Below, piece after piece: positions 13,001 to 24,835 of a DNA stretch of 64,000 nucleotides. The first letter of the stretch is position 1; every line of letters begins with the position of its first letter. Origin of the DNA: Luscinia megarhynchos (Eukaryota; Chordata; Aves; Passeriformes; Turdidae); NCBI GenBank assembly GCA_034336665.1, contig JAPFBE010000002.1:76573405-76637404 (forward strand), read 5' to 3'. The notes beneath the pieces were generated by a model, which saw only the letters and a list, made by a program, of their open reading frames with translations, did no database searches and had not been told where the DNA came from. A program made the translations under genes and the position numbers.

Positions 13001-16000
13001 GGAATAATTTATGGGAGTGAGACAAAGGAGTGCTGAAGAGACATAAAGCACAAAAAAAAAATACTTGTCCCCAAAAATTCTGTGCATCTTGGAAAACTCC
13101 ATCCCTTCCATTAAAAAAAAAAAAGACAATAGTGGATTTATGGAAAATCCATTTGCTCTTCCAAATTTGACAAGTGCTTTCATGTTGCTTTTCCAGATGA
13201 GAATATTCTGAGAAAAGATAGTTCTGAAAAAATAAATATAAAAAAATATTGTAAGAAAATGTGAATATGCAGGGTAGCCTCATCTATATGATGAGACACA
13301 GGCCAGAGAGTTCCTACACCACTGTAAAATTTTGGATTATGAACAAACATCTCAGCGACAGGTTGGGGAATTTGTTGGTCCAGTCAGTAGGTCAGGCCTC
13401 TCACCCTTCTGCATGTCTTTGTATTTCTCCCAACAGGCAACATAATGGAAGTGTTGAAGTTCTGGTGGCCTTTGCTGCATCCAGTCATTCATATTTATTT
13501 TATTATGGCTGAAGGTAGAAATAACAAGTTAAGGGGAAAAGAGAATGGCTCAGCAGTGCAGTCTAAGATCTACATCAATGTGTCTGCTTTTAAATAACTT
13601 TGTTCTCATTTTTGAGTAAGAGAGGCTTGGTCTGGAATAAAAGTTCCTTTCCTGTATCTTTCTCTGATGCAGTGATTAGCACTCAGTAGGTGTTTCTAAG
13701 TCAGACAAGTTTCAGCAATCATGCCAAACTGACTTTTCACTGCAATTAGATTTTTCTGTTTTCTACCAGCCTGACCAGAACATGTGTTAACATGCACAAC
13801 TTTTATCCTGCATCTAGTGTTCCCCAACACAGAAGTGCCTGCATTTTCACTGAGGCAAAGAAAAGGTCTAAATAGCATTATTTTGCAGTTTCAAGGCACA
13901 AATTTCTAATAAAAGCATTTTTTGCAAAGCTAGTCACACAAAGAAGGTATTTCCAGGTTTCAGAGGTCTGTGAGGCAGTCCAAGATTTGAATCCAAAATC
14001 CTTCACAGTGGTGAATGCAATTTGGTTTTTCATCATATACTAGAAGGCCAACTTGCAAAATCCAGTTCCAGCTTAGATCTTACTTTCTATGTAGTTTCCA
14101 GATCTTTGTTTTCATACTTCTAGATGGATCTACATGTGGATCTTAACCATTACTAAAAAATAAGCTACCAACACTCAACAACTCAACAGTATTGCACAAA
14201 CACTTTTGAAACCTTGAATTATCAGAACAAACATAAGCAGTTGTTACTATCTTTCCAAGAGGTAAAGGTCTCTGGGATATTTTGTGATAGAGTTACACTC
14301 TATTTACTTATGTTAAGGTCGCCTTCTTTCAAGGTTTTTTGCTTGTTATTTTAAAAACGTTTACATATTTTATTAGCTCTCTATGAAAAATGATCATCTT
14401 GTCTGGCAGGTAGCTCCCACAATAATGTTAAAATAGAAGATGACATTTGTAAAACAAAGATTTAAGGCCTTGAGTGCTTTCAAAGATTAATCTAATTACT
14501 TTCATTTGGTTTTTTTCCCCATAGTTTGAGATAACTTCATCCTTTAACTGTAGTCTAGCAAAGCTGTGTGACTTTAACAACTCACTTCTACAAGCAAATA
14601 ATCTGCAACAAAAATTTCAATCTTCATTTAAAAAAATCATTCTTCTATGTATTCACTCCTGTTGTAAATAGAGGTTCTCCAGAGTCTATTCTGCAAAGCT
14701 ACCCATAAATTTTCAGCACAAAAAACCACCACAGTATTCAGGTATGCAAAATTCACAGATTATTGAGGAACTGTCAGAAGTTCAGACTTTTCTCAAGGAA
14801 ACTACTTGCCCTTTTCCTGCCAAAGATCCTTCCATTTTTTTCTGGTACAAAGGTGCAAGTAAAGACTTCCCTTCCTGCTCAGAACAGGCAGGAGGAGATA
14901 AAATCTTGTATGAGTCAAGATCCTCCTGTCTGAGGAATACCCAAAGTACAGATAAAGAGTAGCCCTGGCTCCACAGATTATCAATAGATAATAGTCCCAT
15001 TTATGCAAAATGGCCCAGAAAGAGATAGAAAGCCCCTGCCACAGCACTCTTAAATGAGTTACATGCTATGTTGCTCTAAACAGGCACAAGCAAGCCAAAA
15101 GCATCACAAAATAATATCCTGCCCCAGCATGCACATAAGGCTCGTAAAAAGCAAGATTGTTCTTCCCTTTACAGTAAAACACTTTTTAAGCTAAACTTGG
15201 GAATCAAAAAAGATATTTGGACCTCAATTGTGTAATTTTAATATGATAGAACGTGCAAGATTCAGGTATATACTTTCATGATAAAATGCTGGCGGGCTCT
15301 TTGTTTCACAGTAGCATCACCAAGTAACAATGCTAACTCAGGACAAGTGATGAAAAGTTCCTTCCAGGCCTTGCTCCTACATTTCTGAAACATATGACCT
15401 GTTTTGACCAATAAGGAAGCCAAAGGTTCTTTGGGATTTAGTTTTCTTTACTAAACCTTGTATACTGAGATGAACACACACCTCAGAATTCTGGGTGAGC
15501 AACTACTAAGACAGAGCACTGGAGAGCTAGAAATGGTGAAGAATTCCAACCACAAGGGCAATTCATGAAATGTGTGCTATGACCACACATAGTAGTGTGT
15601 GGAAACCAAAGGTTCCCCAAGACCACTGTTGTTGGACCACATAGTAGGCACAACTTCTCACTGTAAAGCATCAAGCCCATTGCTCATTTTCCCAAATGTC
15701 TGACATGATTGAAATAGCAAAGATGTAAAACAAATGTCTGTAACAGAGCTGATCAACCCTATCAACCCTACCACAGGAAATCTTTCCATCAATTTGCATT
15801 TTGGTTAGATTTCTCTCGACCAGTATCTTCTAACACTCATGTGCTAATGCAGCTGACTGATCCCTGAAAGGATACGAAGGACTGGATTAGTCAGAAAGAC
15901 TTCAAAAATTAATTACTAAACATGACTCATTTTATTATTAATAACCAATTGTTGCTTCTTCCCATTTACAATTTTTAAAAGCTACTTGATGGCATCAATT

Positions 16001-19000
16001 CTGGGTTGACATGTTACCCTGCATCTCACAAGCACAAGTAACTCTATGCCCTTTCTTAGAGCAACTCCAGATCATCATATAAATATTAAAATAGACTCTG
16101 AAACACATCTTTCTTTCATTTAATTTTCCTAGGAAATTTATCAAAGCTTTGGTCAGATGTTTGTTGTATGATATTCCTGCTAAGGATTAACATGTGGTCA
16201 CTGTGATGTTAATGAGTAATCTAAAAATACGGATAACAATAGATATGCACACTGTTACTCCAATGAATTAAACTGATACTAGAAAGCCATGTTATCAAAT
16301 CTCCATTTTTATTGTTGAAGTTCACAGTAATACTGCAGTAGGCATTACTGCTGCTAATTCAGAAGCTTTTTGGTGTTTCCTCTTGTATAGTTGTGCTCAG
16401 CTAAACAATTATCCATCTGAAAAATACAGCTTTTGTTGTTTTATAAAATTAAAAAAAAATGTTTCTCTGAATTTCCTTTATCTTCCTGGAAGCTGATATT
16501 AACACATTTTGTGTGTTAGTGCAGTGAAACCTTGCTAACTATTGACACTGGTTTACTAGTGTTCATTCAGATGAGTAAAAATTAGCATTTACACTGCTTC
16601 GGGATCATCTTCTGCAAGTACATATTTCCACATTAAAACTCGAGTTTTTTCACAGAAAAAACCATAACTTTGACAAAAGAAGTAACAAAAGAAACAACTA
16701 TTTTCAGGTGAGACTTGAGCATAACAAATGTAGTCACAGTCATGCTACTGTAAGAAGAGCAAAAGGAAAAGCCTGAGGGGCTAAGCAATTGGTTTGAATT
16801 AGGGGTACCCAGAGAATTGGAGTTTCAAAATCACAGCTAAGTGGACCTTTTCCCCTCTCAAGTTTTAGGAATCAAAATGTTCAGAGTTTGCTGAAACCTG
16901 ACTGAGGGCCCTCTGTAGGTGAAAAACTTCCCCTCCAAATGCCACTCTGCTCTTAGCAATAACAGGATGAGTGATGGGGCTGGCTTTTATCTCATCTTGG
17001 CTGTAAACCAGTGGTAACCCCTGGATTTCAGTTCTAAATGACTTTTCACTCACAGTACTGTACCCTCAAGAAATCTTGGTTATGGCACTGAAAGCAGTGC
17101 TTACTCTGTATTTTTCCAGCACTTTCTCTTTTCTTCACTCACAAGAGATGACACGGACAAAAATTGCAGAAAAACATATTTCTGCTTCCTGACACCCAGC
17201 AGAAGTGATTCCACATGAGCAACTGCACACTGAGTGATGGAGGTGGGGATTTGCCAATAGAAGGTGAAGAGAGCAGGGAGCACTGATTTTGAGGGACAGA
17301 TTCAGATGAGGCAAGGACTGAGGGTTGAATGAGTTATCCTCATTCTAGGAGATCAACCATTTACCAGAGTGTACTTGCTCCTTAGAGGAGATGACAGTTT
17401 TGAAAGGATCAGCAATATATCTGTTAAGCTATGAGAAAAGGTGAAAAGATATAAAACACAGAAAAAATCAAAACTTTTGTGGTTTATATTGATAGTATCC
17501 TGACTAGAGTTTTTTTTAAGATTTGGAAAAAAAGTAGGTCTTCTCAGAAGTACTGTATAAGGCATTGAATTTTTTCCCTCTCAAAGGGAAAAATAAAATT
17601 TGAATGTTTATATCTGTCATGCTCTAGATGACTATACAGCAGCATAAAAATTATTTGATAAACAACAAAAAAAACCTTCTCCAAAGAAAAGGGTATAGAA
17701 TATAGGGAATGGAGTTCCTGCCTGCCAGAGTTCTTAATTCCATAAGATTGACAAGATAAATCTTGCAAGGTCCTTTTTTTTCATTGTCTTCATCTTCTTA
17801 AGAGGAATTGGCTAAGAAGGAGAGGAAATTTGGACATACATTTCATCAGTGATTCAGAGAACCAGTAATGAAAGTAAATGTCTGATGCCAATAGAAAATG
17901 TTGAAGCAAATACAGAAACACATATATTAAGTACATGCATGTGGTGTCACAAAGACTTTTCTCTGATAAACTTGCATTTTCCCAATTAAGAATAAAATTT
18001 AATTTCATGCACAAAGTCTGTGTGTGCCTCTTTTTTCTCTTCTGGCTTTGACATCATTCTACAGCTCTAGTTATTACTGTGTAATTGTCTTGAAATGTAG
18101 TTATTGTTAGGAATCGTTGCAGATGTTCCCTGTGTAATTCAAACTAAATGAATATAGAATTAAATTACCAGTGCAAAGCTTTAGCAGGGCAAGTTGCAGC
18201 AAAAATGGTAAATTATTTGCTCTCTTTAGAGAAAACTATCCAAAAGTGTAATGGGAAGTTAAGTAAGCAGTATTTCTTGCTCGAGAATCCAGAAAGATTC
18301 AAAACAGGATGTCAGAGTTAGTGGTGAATAGCTTAATATATTGTCCCCATTCAAGACATGTAATATTGAAGTACCATTGCTCTGTGAGTCTGATTAGGGA
18401 GAAGTCAATAAAAATGCACCAGCAGCTGTCTTCAATTTTACTGGGCTCTGGATTACTACCATGGACCAGAAATTGTGGTTATTTTATATTATATTCCATG
18501 ACACCTACGACTTTCAGTTCTCTTTGGGAAAGCTCAAAATATGCTAAAGACCCTGATGACTTTGGGTACTTCCCCAGCCATCAGACCACAAAGGGGTAAC
18601 AAGTACCAAAAAGGATGTGAGTCCCCAGACCTGTAAATCAGACCAGACACACTCTCTACACTGGAAGAGGTGCATATTAATAAGCAATTTATACACAATA
18701 ATGATGGGGAAAATCAGCGTTTCAAGGTGCATTTCTGAGCTGGTGTCCCCTTAGCTCCCTTAGCTCACAATCATGAGTGACACTTCCATTCTGTAAATAT
18801 TCAAAGGTCAACACAGAAATTAAAAGGGCATTTTATGGCCTTAAAGGAGGTATAAACCTAAAACTGAGAGTTCAGTAGACAAAGTTGATCTGCCAACCGC
18901 TTTCAGACAACTGTATGTAGATTACAGTATTTAGAGACAATTGGTGAAGATTCCACAGCTGTGTGAAATGAGCAGACCACGAATGGCCTAGCATCTCTTT

Positions 19001-21285
19001 ATTTCTCTTTACAAAACAGACAGGGGCCATTCAATTCTTAATTTTCTGAAAATGAAGTGTCATTAACATTTTGGACAACTCTGGACACTGACTGGGCCAA
19101 ATAGCCTGTGTGGGATGTTCAATGACTATACCAGATGAAAAATGCGGAGTTATAGGTATCTGAATGAATTCTGTGTTGTTTCAAACAAACTGGGTTTTTT
19201 TCTTGTTTTGTTTTTTCCCATGACTCTTCTTTGTTTTGAACATTTAAACCATGTGAGAATTAACACTTGTGAATAGGTATTTATTTTGTGAACATAGCTA
19301 AACCATAAAATCTGGATTTTTTCCAATATATTCTTTTTATTCCCCTTGAAGTCAGTGATGGCTGTAACAGCTTTCCAGACTTCCCCTGAAGTCAGTGAAA
19401 AAAATTTCATCAGCTTAAAAGTATGGAGATTTTCCTTCTTAGTGGGAGTGGATGGTCCTGGAGTTTTTCTTTGTTGTTTTTCTTTTTAATATGCATCATT
19501 CTGCAAAGTCTGGATTCTACATTAATTGATAATTCCTTTTAGTAAAAACATTAGGAGTTTTGTGTCTGAACCTGGATTTATGGCCAAAGCAGAAACAAAA
19601 GTGCTTTTATTTCCAAAACAGGTTCAACAGATGTTATAGGAGATACTTTACAAGCACATTCATTGAATTATTGATTGCACAGGCTGACTGTTTGTATAAA
19701 AGAGAAGCAAAATAGTCACAAAGTTTGGCTTGAGTTAGATCATTAATCCCATTAATCCTTTGGATCAGTCAGTCTATAGGGAGAGAATTCAAATGTTTGG
19801 AGCATGAGCTTGGATGATCCACTTTGCCTCTCAAGTTCTGCCCCTCAAGCCACAGGAGATATCACAGAGCACCAACTTCCAAAGCTGCCCTTTAGCACCA
19901 AACCTGCTCTTTAAGATCTCAGCCTTGTACTTCCTTGGCTTTTAAGCAATGCAGAAAAAAGTCTTCTGAAAACATCAACATGCTATTGCTCAAAGCCTTA
20001 AGGCATATATTAAAGCTAAATGCTGGGTTTATCCAAAATCAATTTATTTGACTAAATGTATAAGTTGCAAATAAAAGTGTAACAATAAATAGGACAATAC
20101 CCATTACAGATCATAATAGGTGAAAGTAACTTTCTTTTTGCTGAATTTTACTTATGCCATCTTAATCAAATCAGCTATTATCAAAAAAGTAGCACATGTA
20201 GAAGATTATCAATGTCATTCTCATCCATAATCCCATAAAACATTCTCCATAGATGCACTAACCTTCCTGCCCAGCATAGGCTGAGTGGGAAGTGCAGTAT
20301 GGACCTCCAAAAACCTCTAGGGTCATATTCTTGCATAGTTTCAGCCTACAGCATGCTGTTGAACCAGATCACCTCACACCTATTCTGTTTATTAACCTGT
20401 CTGAAAATGGATTTTGATATTAGAATTTTACATCTTATACCTATTTCTTTCCAGGTTGCAACAACTTCTTTGTTTTCATGGAGGGTTTTGACAAACTTGC
20501 AAGAGTATCCATGTTTTCCTGAACAAAATTGTTGATGAACATCTCTACTGATATATCACTGACAAGTTTCTTTATTGTCTGTTGTCCTTTAACTTTTTTT
20601 CATTTCTTTTTATAAGCATCATCCTCTTTGCCATTAAGATCTAAAAGATGAGTGGTAATCTTTGACTTTTTTTCCTTCTTCTCTACCAGGGCATCCAAGT
20701 CTTATCAGTTCTTTTCACCAAATTTTAAAGTCTTTTCTCTTACTGGTCCTAATAACCAGTAACTAGCTAGATTTTAGTGGTGTCTGCTTTGATGATTCTA
20801 GCTTTGAAGTGTATTTTCTCTGGTGGTTTTGTTGGCTTGGTTTTGGTTTGTTTTTTCCAACGTGATCTTTCCTTTTCCTAATTCTGATCTTATCTTTTAA
20901 ACACACACTCTGAAGTCTCTTTCTGATAATTTCTTCCTACTCTAGACAACTTTTCCTGATGATCCCACCAATTAAAAACATTACTTTTGGTAAGTCTTCA
21001 GGAAATTATTCAAGGTGAGAGAAACTAATGATGAGTAAGACTTCAGTTCAAGGGAATTAAATGCATAACTGCACAGAGAACTTTCAGGAACTAGTGTTTA
21101 CATTAAGGCATGTAATTTGGCATCTAGTTGACTCAGAGTCCAAATATATGTAATTTTATCTTATCTTTGTGAAATACATCAGATTAGCATTTCTAGGCTG
21201 CCAAGATCATTGTTTGTGTTAAACAAATAACACCACACATATTTTAACTGTGGTGTTTTGCACTTAGAATATCATCTGTCAAAAG
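10035..21285. other. 11 kb with no gene or recent mobile element
   Basis: Plain AT-rich sequence. The longest frames are 95-96 codons (for example minus 11050-11337, minus 12996-13283), overlapping others and without domains. Minor simple sequence includes CCCTCCCTCCCTCCC near 10535-10550 and poly(A) runs near 13050 and 13115. I recognise no CR1, LTR or SINE sequence in this interval. Confidence 0.6.
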
Positions 21286-21505
21286 ATTGCTCTCAAAGCA
21301 CTTCACAGACATTAACTAATTGGGCCTAATGACACTTCTCTGGAAACAGTGAAGCATAATTAATTCCCTTTTGTGAAAAGGGAATTTAAGGCACGGAGAG
21401 AGCAAATGATTTTTCCAAGGTCATGAAGAATATTGCAGAAGATGTGGGAACAGAACCCAAATCGTCCAACCCTCCAAGTCTGTGGTCTAGGCACAGGAAC
21501 AGAGC
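21286..21505 (-). mobile_element. MIR-like tRNA-derived SINE (ancient amniote type)
   Basis: Read on the minus strand, this follows the order of the MIR family. A tRNA-like head has GGGTTCTGTTCCC, resembling a pol III B box, at about 21450-21462. A core has CATGACCTTGG (21416-21426) followed by TTTGCTCTCTCCGTGCC, the counterpart of the conserved MIR core. Then comes a palindromic segment. The tail has TTAGTTAATGTCTGTGAAGT and GCTTTGAGAGC, like the MIR/L2-type 3' region. MIR-like SINEs spread before the radiation of modern amniotes, so a copy this complete in a bird would be an old survivor. It is non-autonomous and non-coding. Edges are approximate. An independently named sauropsid MIR-like family would look the same. 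Confidence 0.8.
21362..21386. repeat. Perfect palindrome inside the SINE core
   Basis: AATTCCCTTTT (21362-21372) and AAAAGGGAATT (21376-21386) are exact reverse complements separated by GTG, giving an 11-bp stem. It sits where MIR elements normally carry a weaker near-palindrome around the segment 'CCCATTTTACAGATGGGG'. Here both arms match perfectly. Confidence 0.9.
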
Positions 21506-22160
21506 TATCAGCTGTGGGAGGAGGGCAGCTCTTCCTTTCCTTTGTTATTACAGAAGTATGGGAAATTAATTGCTTTCATTAATTCCACACTAATGGCCTG
21601 CAAAGTAACAGTCCATTAGGAAGCAAGCTGTTTGCCTCTCCAAGCTCTGCATTGAAGAAACAGCAGTGAAGAAACTGTGTACTTGCAAGTTATCACTCTG
21701 CCGTGGGGAGACCATATATTTCATGTTATTCTTATTTTTTATCGTGCCATTTACTATTTATTGTAGAGTTGTGTGTCTAATCCTATGCATTTGTATTCCT
21801 CTTGTCCTTACAGTGACAAGAAACAGGCCACAGAATTTCAATTTATGTGTAAGAGGTTATTTCAAGGACTTTTGTAGATATGTACATTCATGTCTTAGTT
21901 TTGTTATAAATTTAAGCTTTAAAGTCAGAGTTTTCCCAGCCTTCACTGAACAGCTAGATGAGACAAGTAGTTCCCATCTGCAAATAATAGGTAATGCACC
22001 ATTGCAAAAAAAAAATTTAAAGGAAGAATGGGGACTAAACATTCTGGTTTAGAAGTCAGCTTCCCCCCTTTCTCTATTTAAATCTCCAATGGTCTCTTCT
22101 AATTAAAGTTATTGCATAGTTACTATATTATAAACTTATTATAAACAAAATAAGTATATG
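21506..22160. other. Non-coding stretch with a 128-codon chance frame
   Basis: AT-rich sequence. The frame 21666-22052 on the plus strand encodes a hydrophobic, cysteine-rich translation of 128 residues rich in Leu, Phe and Ile, as T-rich DNA usually gives. I see no domain, and a minus-strand frame overlaps it (21857-22042). I do not call it a gene. Confidence 0.55.
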
Positions 22161-22164
22161 TGGT

Positions 22165-22255
22165 CAGACTTTCAAAAGTGATTAGGTATCCAACTGCACT
22201 GGCAGCTCCCTGGGAGTTCTTGATAAAGGCACCTGAGTCCCAGTGGATGGAGAAC
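22165..22255. repeat. Possible old sauropsid interspersed repeat relic
   Basis: The segment ACTTTCAAAAGTGATTAGGT at about 22168, followed by AAGGCACCTGAGTCCCAGTG near 22226, resembles old repeats common in turtles and crocodilians that carry 'TTTTCAAAAGTG' and 'CCTAAGTCCCAT'-like blocks. The match is partial and from memory. Chance similarity is possible, and I cannot give the family name with confidence. Confidence 0.3.
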
Positions 22256-24735
22256 AGACAGGGAATAGGCAGTTCCATAGAGGCACATCCTTTCATTTCA
22301 TACAAACTGTCTTCACATATCACTTCTTTAATTGCCTTGTGCCTTGATATGTTGGTAGTCTTTTTTAACTCCATCTCAGTAACATTGATATGATGAAGCA
22401 TAAAACGAAAAATAAAGGAAGTTACTGAGCATGACCCCTCTGTCTGTCTCTGTATCTGCTTTACTCAAAGGTTAAGAAAATGGGAACTTAACCTTTAAAG
22501 CTTTGCTGATGGAAATCGACTGACTGTAGGTTTTTTCTACATACTAATTTGTGTGTTTTGAACATTATCTGGCTTGCTGGATAGACTTTTCTTGCAGTTC
22601 ATGCTACAAGGTAAACAATAAAATCACTGGAAGACATATCTGGACTTTCTGAGGGAGGATCTACAGGGATATTTCTGCTAAAACAGATAAACATGGCACT
22701 CTCCTGCACCACCTGACAGGAATTTGCACCTTCCTTTGCACTGATAAACCACTGATTAAAATTTATAACAGCAGACAAAGAAAGCAACAACTGGGATGTA
22801 CCCAATCTAACATAAAGAATTAAATCCAGACTCTGCAAAAAAAGGTTTTGTTTGTTTTAAAAAGCCACCCTTTTTCTTGTTGTTGTATTAACCATGATGA
22901 ATTTAGAAGCAGAATCAGGCAACAAAGAGTATATGAATCAAAAGGACAAAAAATTTCACATCTGGACATAATTTTTCTTTTCTATTAAAAAAATATATTT
23001 TAAAATTTTATAATTTGCAGCTCTCAAGCTGTTCATTGAAAATTGTCTATAACCTAACTGTAGTTATTTTAAAGACTGCTAAGAAATATTTCATTTTAAA
23101 TGGATACCATTGACATTGCCCTGCAGTGACTTCTCTTCTGACAATTATTTTCCACTGATGCTGTAGCTATTACCAGTGTGGTAGTGCTTCGAACTCAAGA
23201 TCAAGATCGAGGTGCATAACACTTGCTGCTGCTGCTGCAAAGCTTTTCTGTCCTCAGTTTGAACCTAGGTGAGCGAAAATGGCTATTTCAGAAAACTAGA
23301 GATACAATCTGCAGGATTCCAGACAACTAGCAAGGCTATTACAGCCTAATATTTTAGTATCTAATTCCAAGGGCATCCAGTAACAGGCAGGACTCAGAAC
23401 AACTCCCAGCTGGCAGTGCTTCTAAAAGAAGCCAGACATTGTCTTAACTGGTTTCCAAATGTACAGATGTAATTGTGTACTGATGGCCGTGCAGCCTCTT
23501 GAAACACAACACTTAAATAAGGAGCATTTAGCACCTACCTTAAGGTTATGACTTAGCTCCTTTCTCTCTTCCTGCACCACAGGCAAGTCCTGATCCAGAT
23601 AACATCATGTTTGCCTGTCTTTTCACATAGACCACGTCTCACAAACATGGATGATTACTTTGCCTAGTTGTATAATGTTCTCAATTTCTTACAAGGTCCA
23701 GTACATCCCAAACTCATTTTATTTCCTCAGTTTGGACCTTGACCTCACAACTGGTCATCTTCACTCCACAATAAGCTCAAATATATGAGAAAGCACCACT
23801 GCAGGTCCTCCCTCCCCTGCTCCTTTCTTCCCAGACCCTCTACATGATCAAAACCCTCCTAGCTGAGAGCAGAAGTGCTTCTATCCTAGTCAGTGTTGAG
23901 CCTATAGCCTCTCTCAGGGCAAGCAATGATGCTCCAGTGGTACATATATATCAGCTCCTTCACCATTCCCACCTTGTACAAAGCAGGACAGTTTGGCTGT
24001 TGGGAACCTACAAAGAGGGGCTGGGGGGAAGTATTTTGCTGATCATTCAGAAGACATAGGAGGCACTGGAAGGGCCAGAGGGAAAAATTCCCTTTTGCTG
24101 TTCCCTGTGGGTAGGCATCCTTCTGCTATACACAGAGCTTCATATGTGAGAAAAAAAAAAACAAACCCTTGCTCACAGAATAGGAAATCACAGCCTCTGG
24201 TCCAGCAGTTGCATCCATCTACCAGATTTCTTCAGACATTTCAGTGCAGGACTAAAATCCTTCATCCTGGGAAAATATATTTTTTCTTCTTTTTTTTTCC
24301 TCCATTTTACTTATATTATTCCACAACATATTCCAGACAGTCTGCACAGTTTGTGTAAAATCCATAGAGACCAATGAGTTAAATAGCAGCTCAGAAATGT
24401 GCAACCTGAAAGCAGAGGCTTAAAATGGAGACAGTTTGTCAGCAGTCTCTCTGCTTCCTCGCACTAATAATATTGTTTATAGTACTCATAGCACAAACTC
24501 TTGTAATGACATTACTGGAATTGCTGCAGAGGCATAATATAGCCTAAGGTATGTTTATTATTATGCTAAAATTTTTGATATCCATACATTTTTCTGTCAA
24601 AGTTTTCATGATGATACTCTTTTTCTCCTAGCATGTGAGAGAAAAGTAGCAATTTGCTGGTTTATGTTTGTGTTACCATATCTCAGAAACAGATTAAATT
24701 TCACTCTAATACTATAGAGTTTGAATTAATGTTTG
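22256..24735. other. Non-coding stretch, no gene seen
   Basis: No recognisable gene or mobile element. A (CTG)-type run of four units lies at about 23224-23237. The plus frame at 23993-24358 (121 codons) passes through a poly(A) run and a T-rich run and shows no domain. Confidence 0.6.
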
Positions 24736-24835
24736 AGCCCTTAATTTAACTTTCCCATGTGTAAAATAGGAATATTTATATATGATGCATTTAATACCCA
24801 TCTTTCAAAAATACTGCTGTAACAATACACAATTT
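24736..24835 (+). mobile_element. Weak MIR-like SINE core relic
   Basis: TTTAACTTTCCCATGTGTAA (24745-24764) followed by AATAGGAATATTTATA resembles the MIR core, where 'TTTCCCCATCTGTAAAATGGG' is typical. The downstream sequence is AT-rich and shows only loose similarity to the MIR tail. There is no clear tRNA-like head upstream. If real, it is a decayed fragment in sense orientation, opposite to the better copy at 21.3 kb. Confidence 0.4.

Noticed and set aside
21666..22052. 128-codon hydrophobic frame, possible small membrane protein
   Set aside because: T-rich DNA yields Leu/Phe/Ile-rich translations by default. A minus frame overlaps it and no homologue is recognised.
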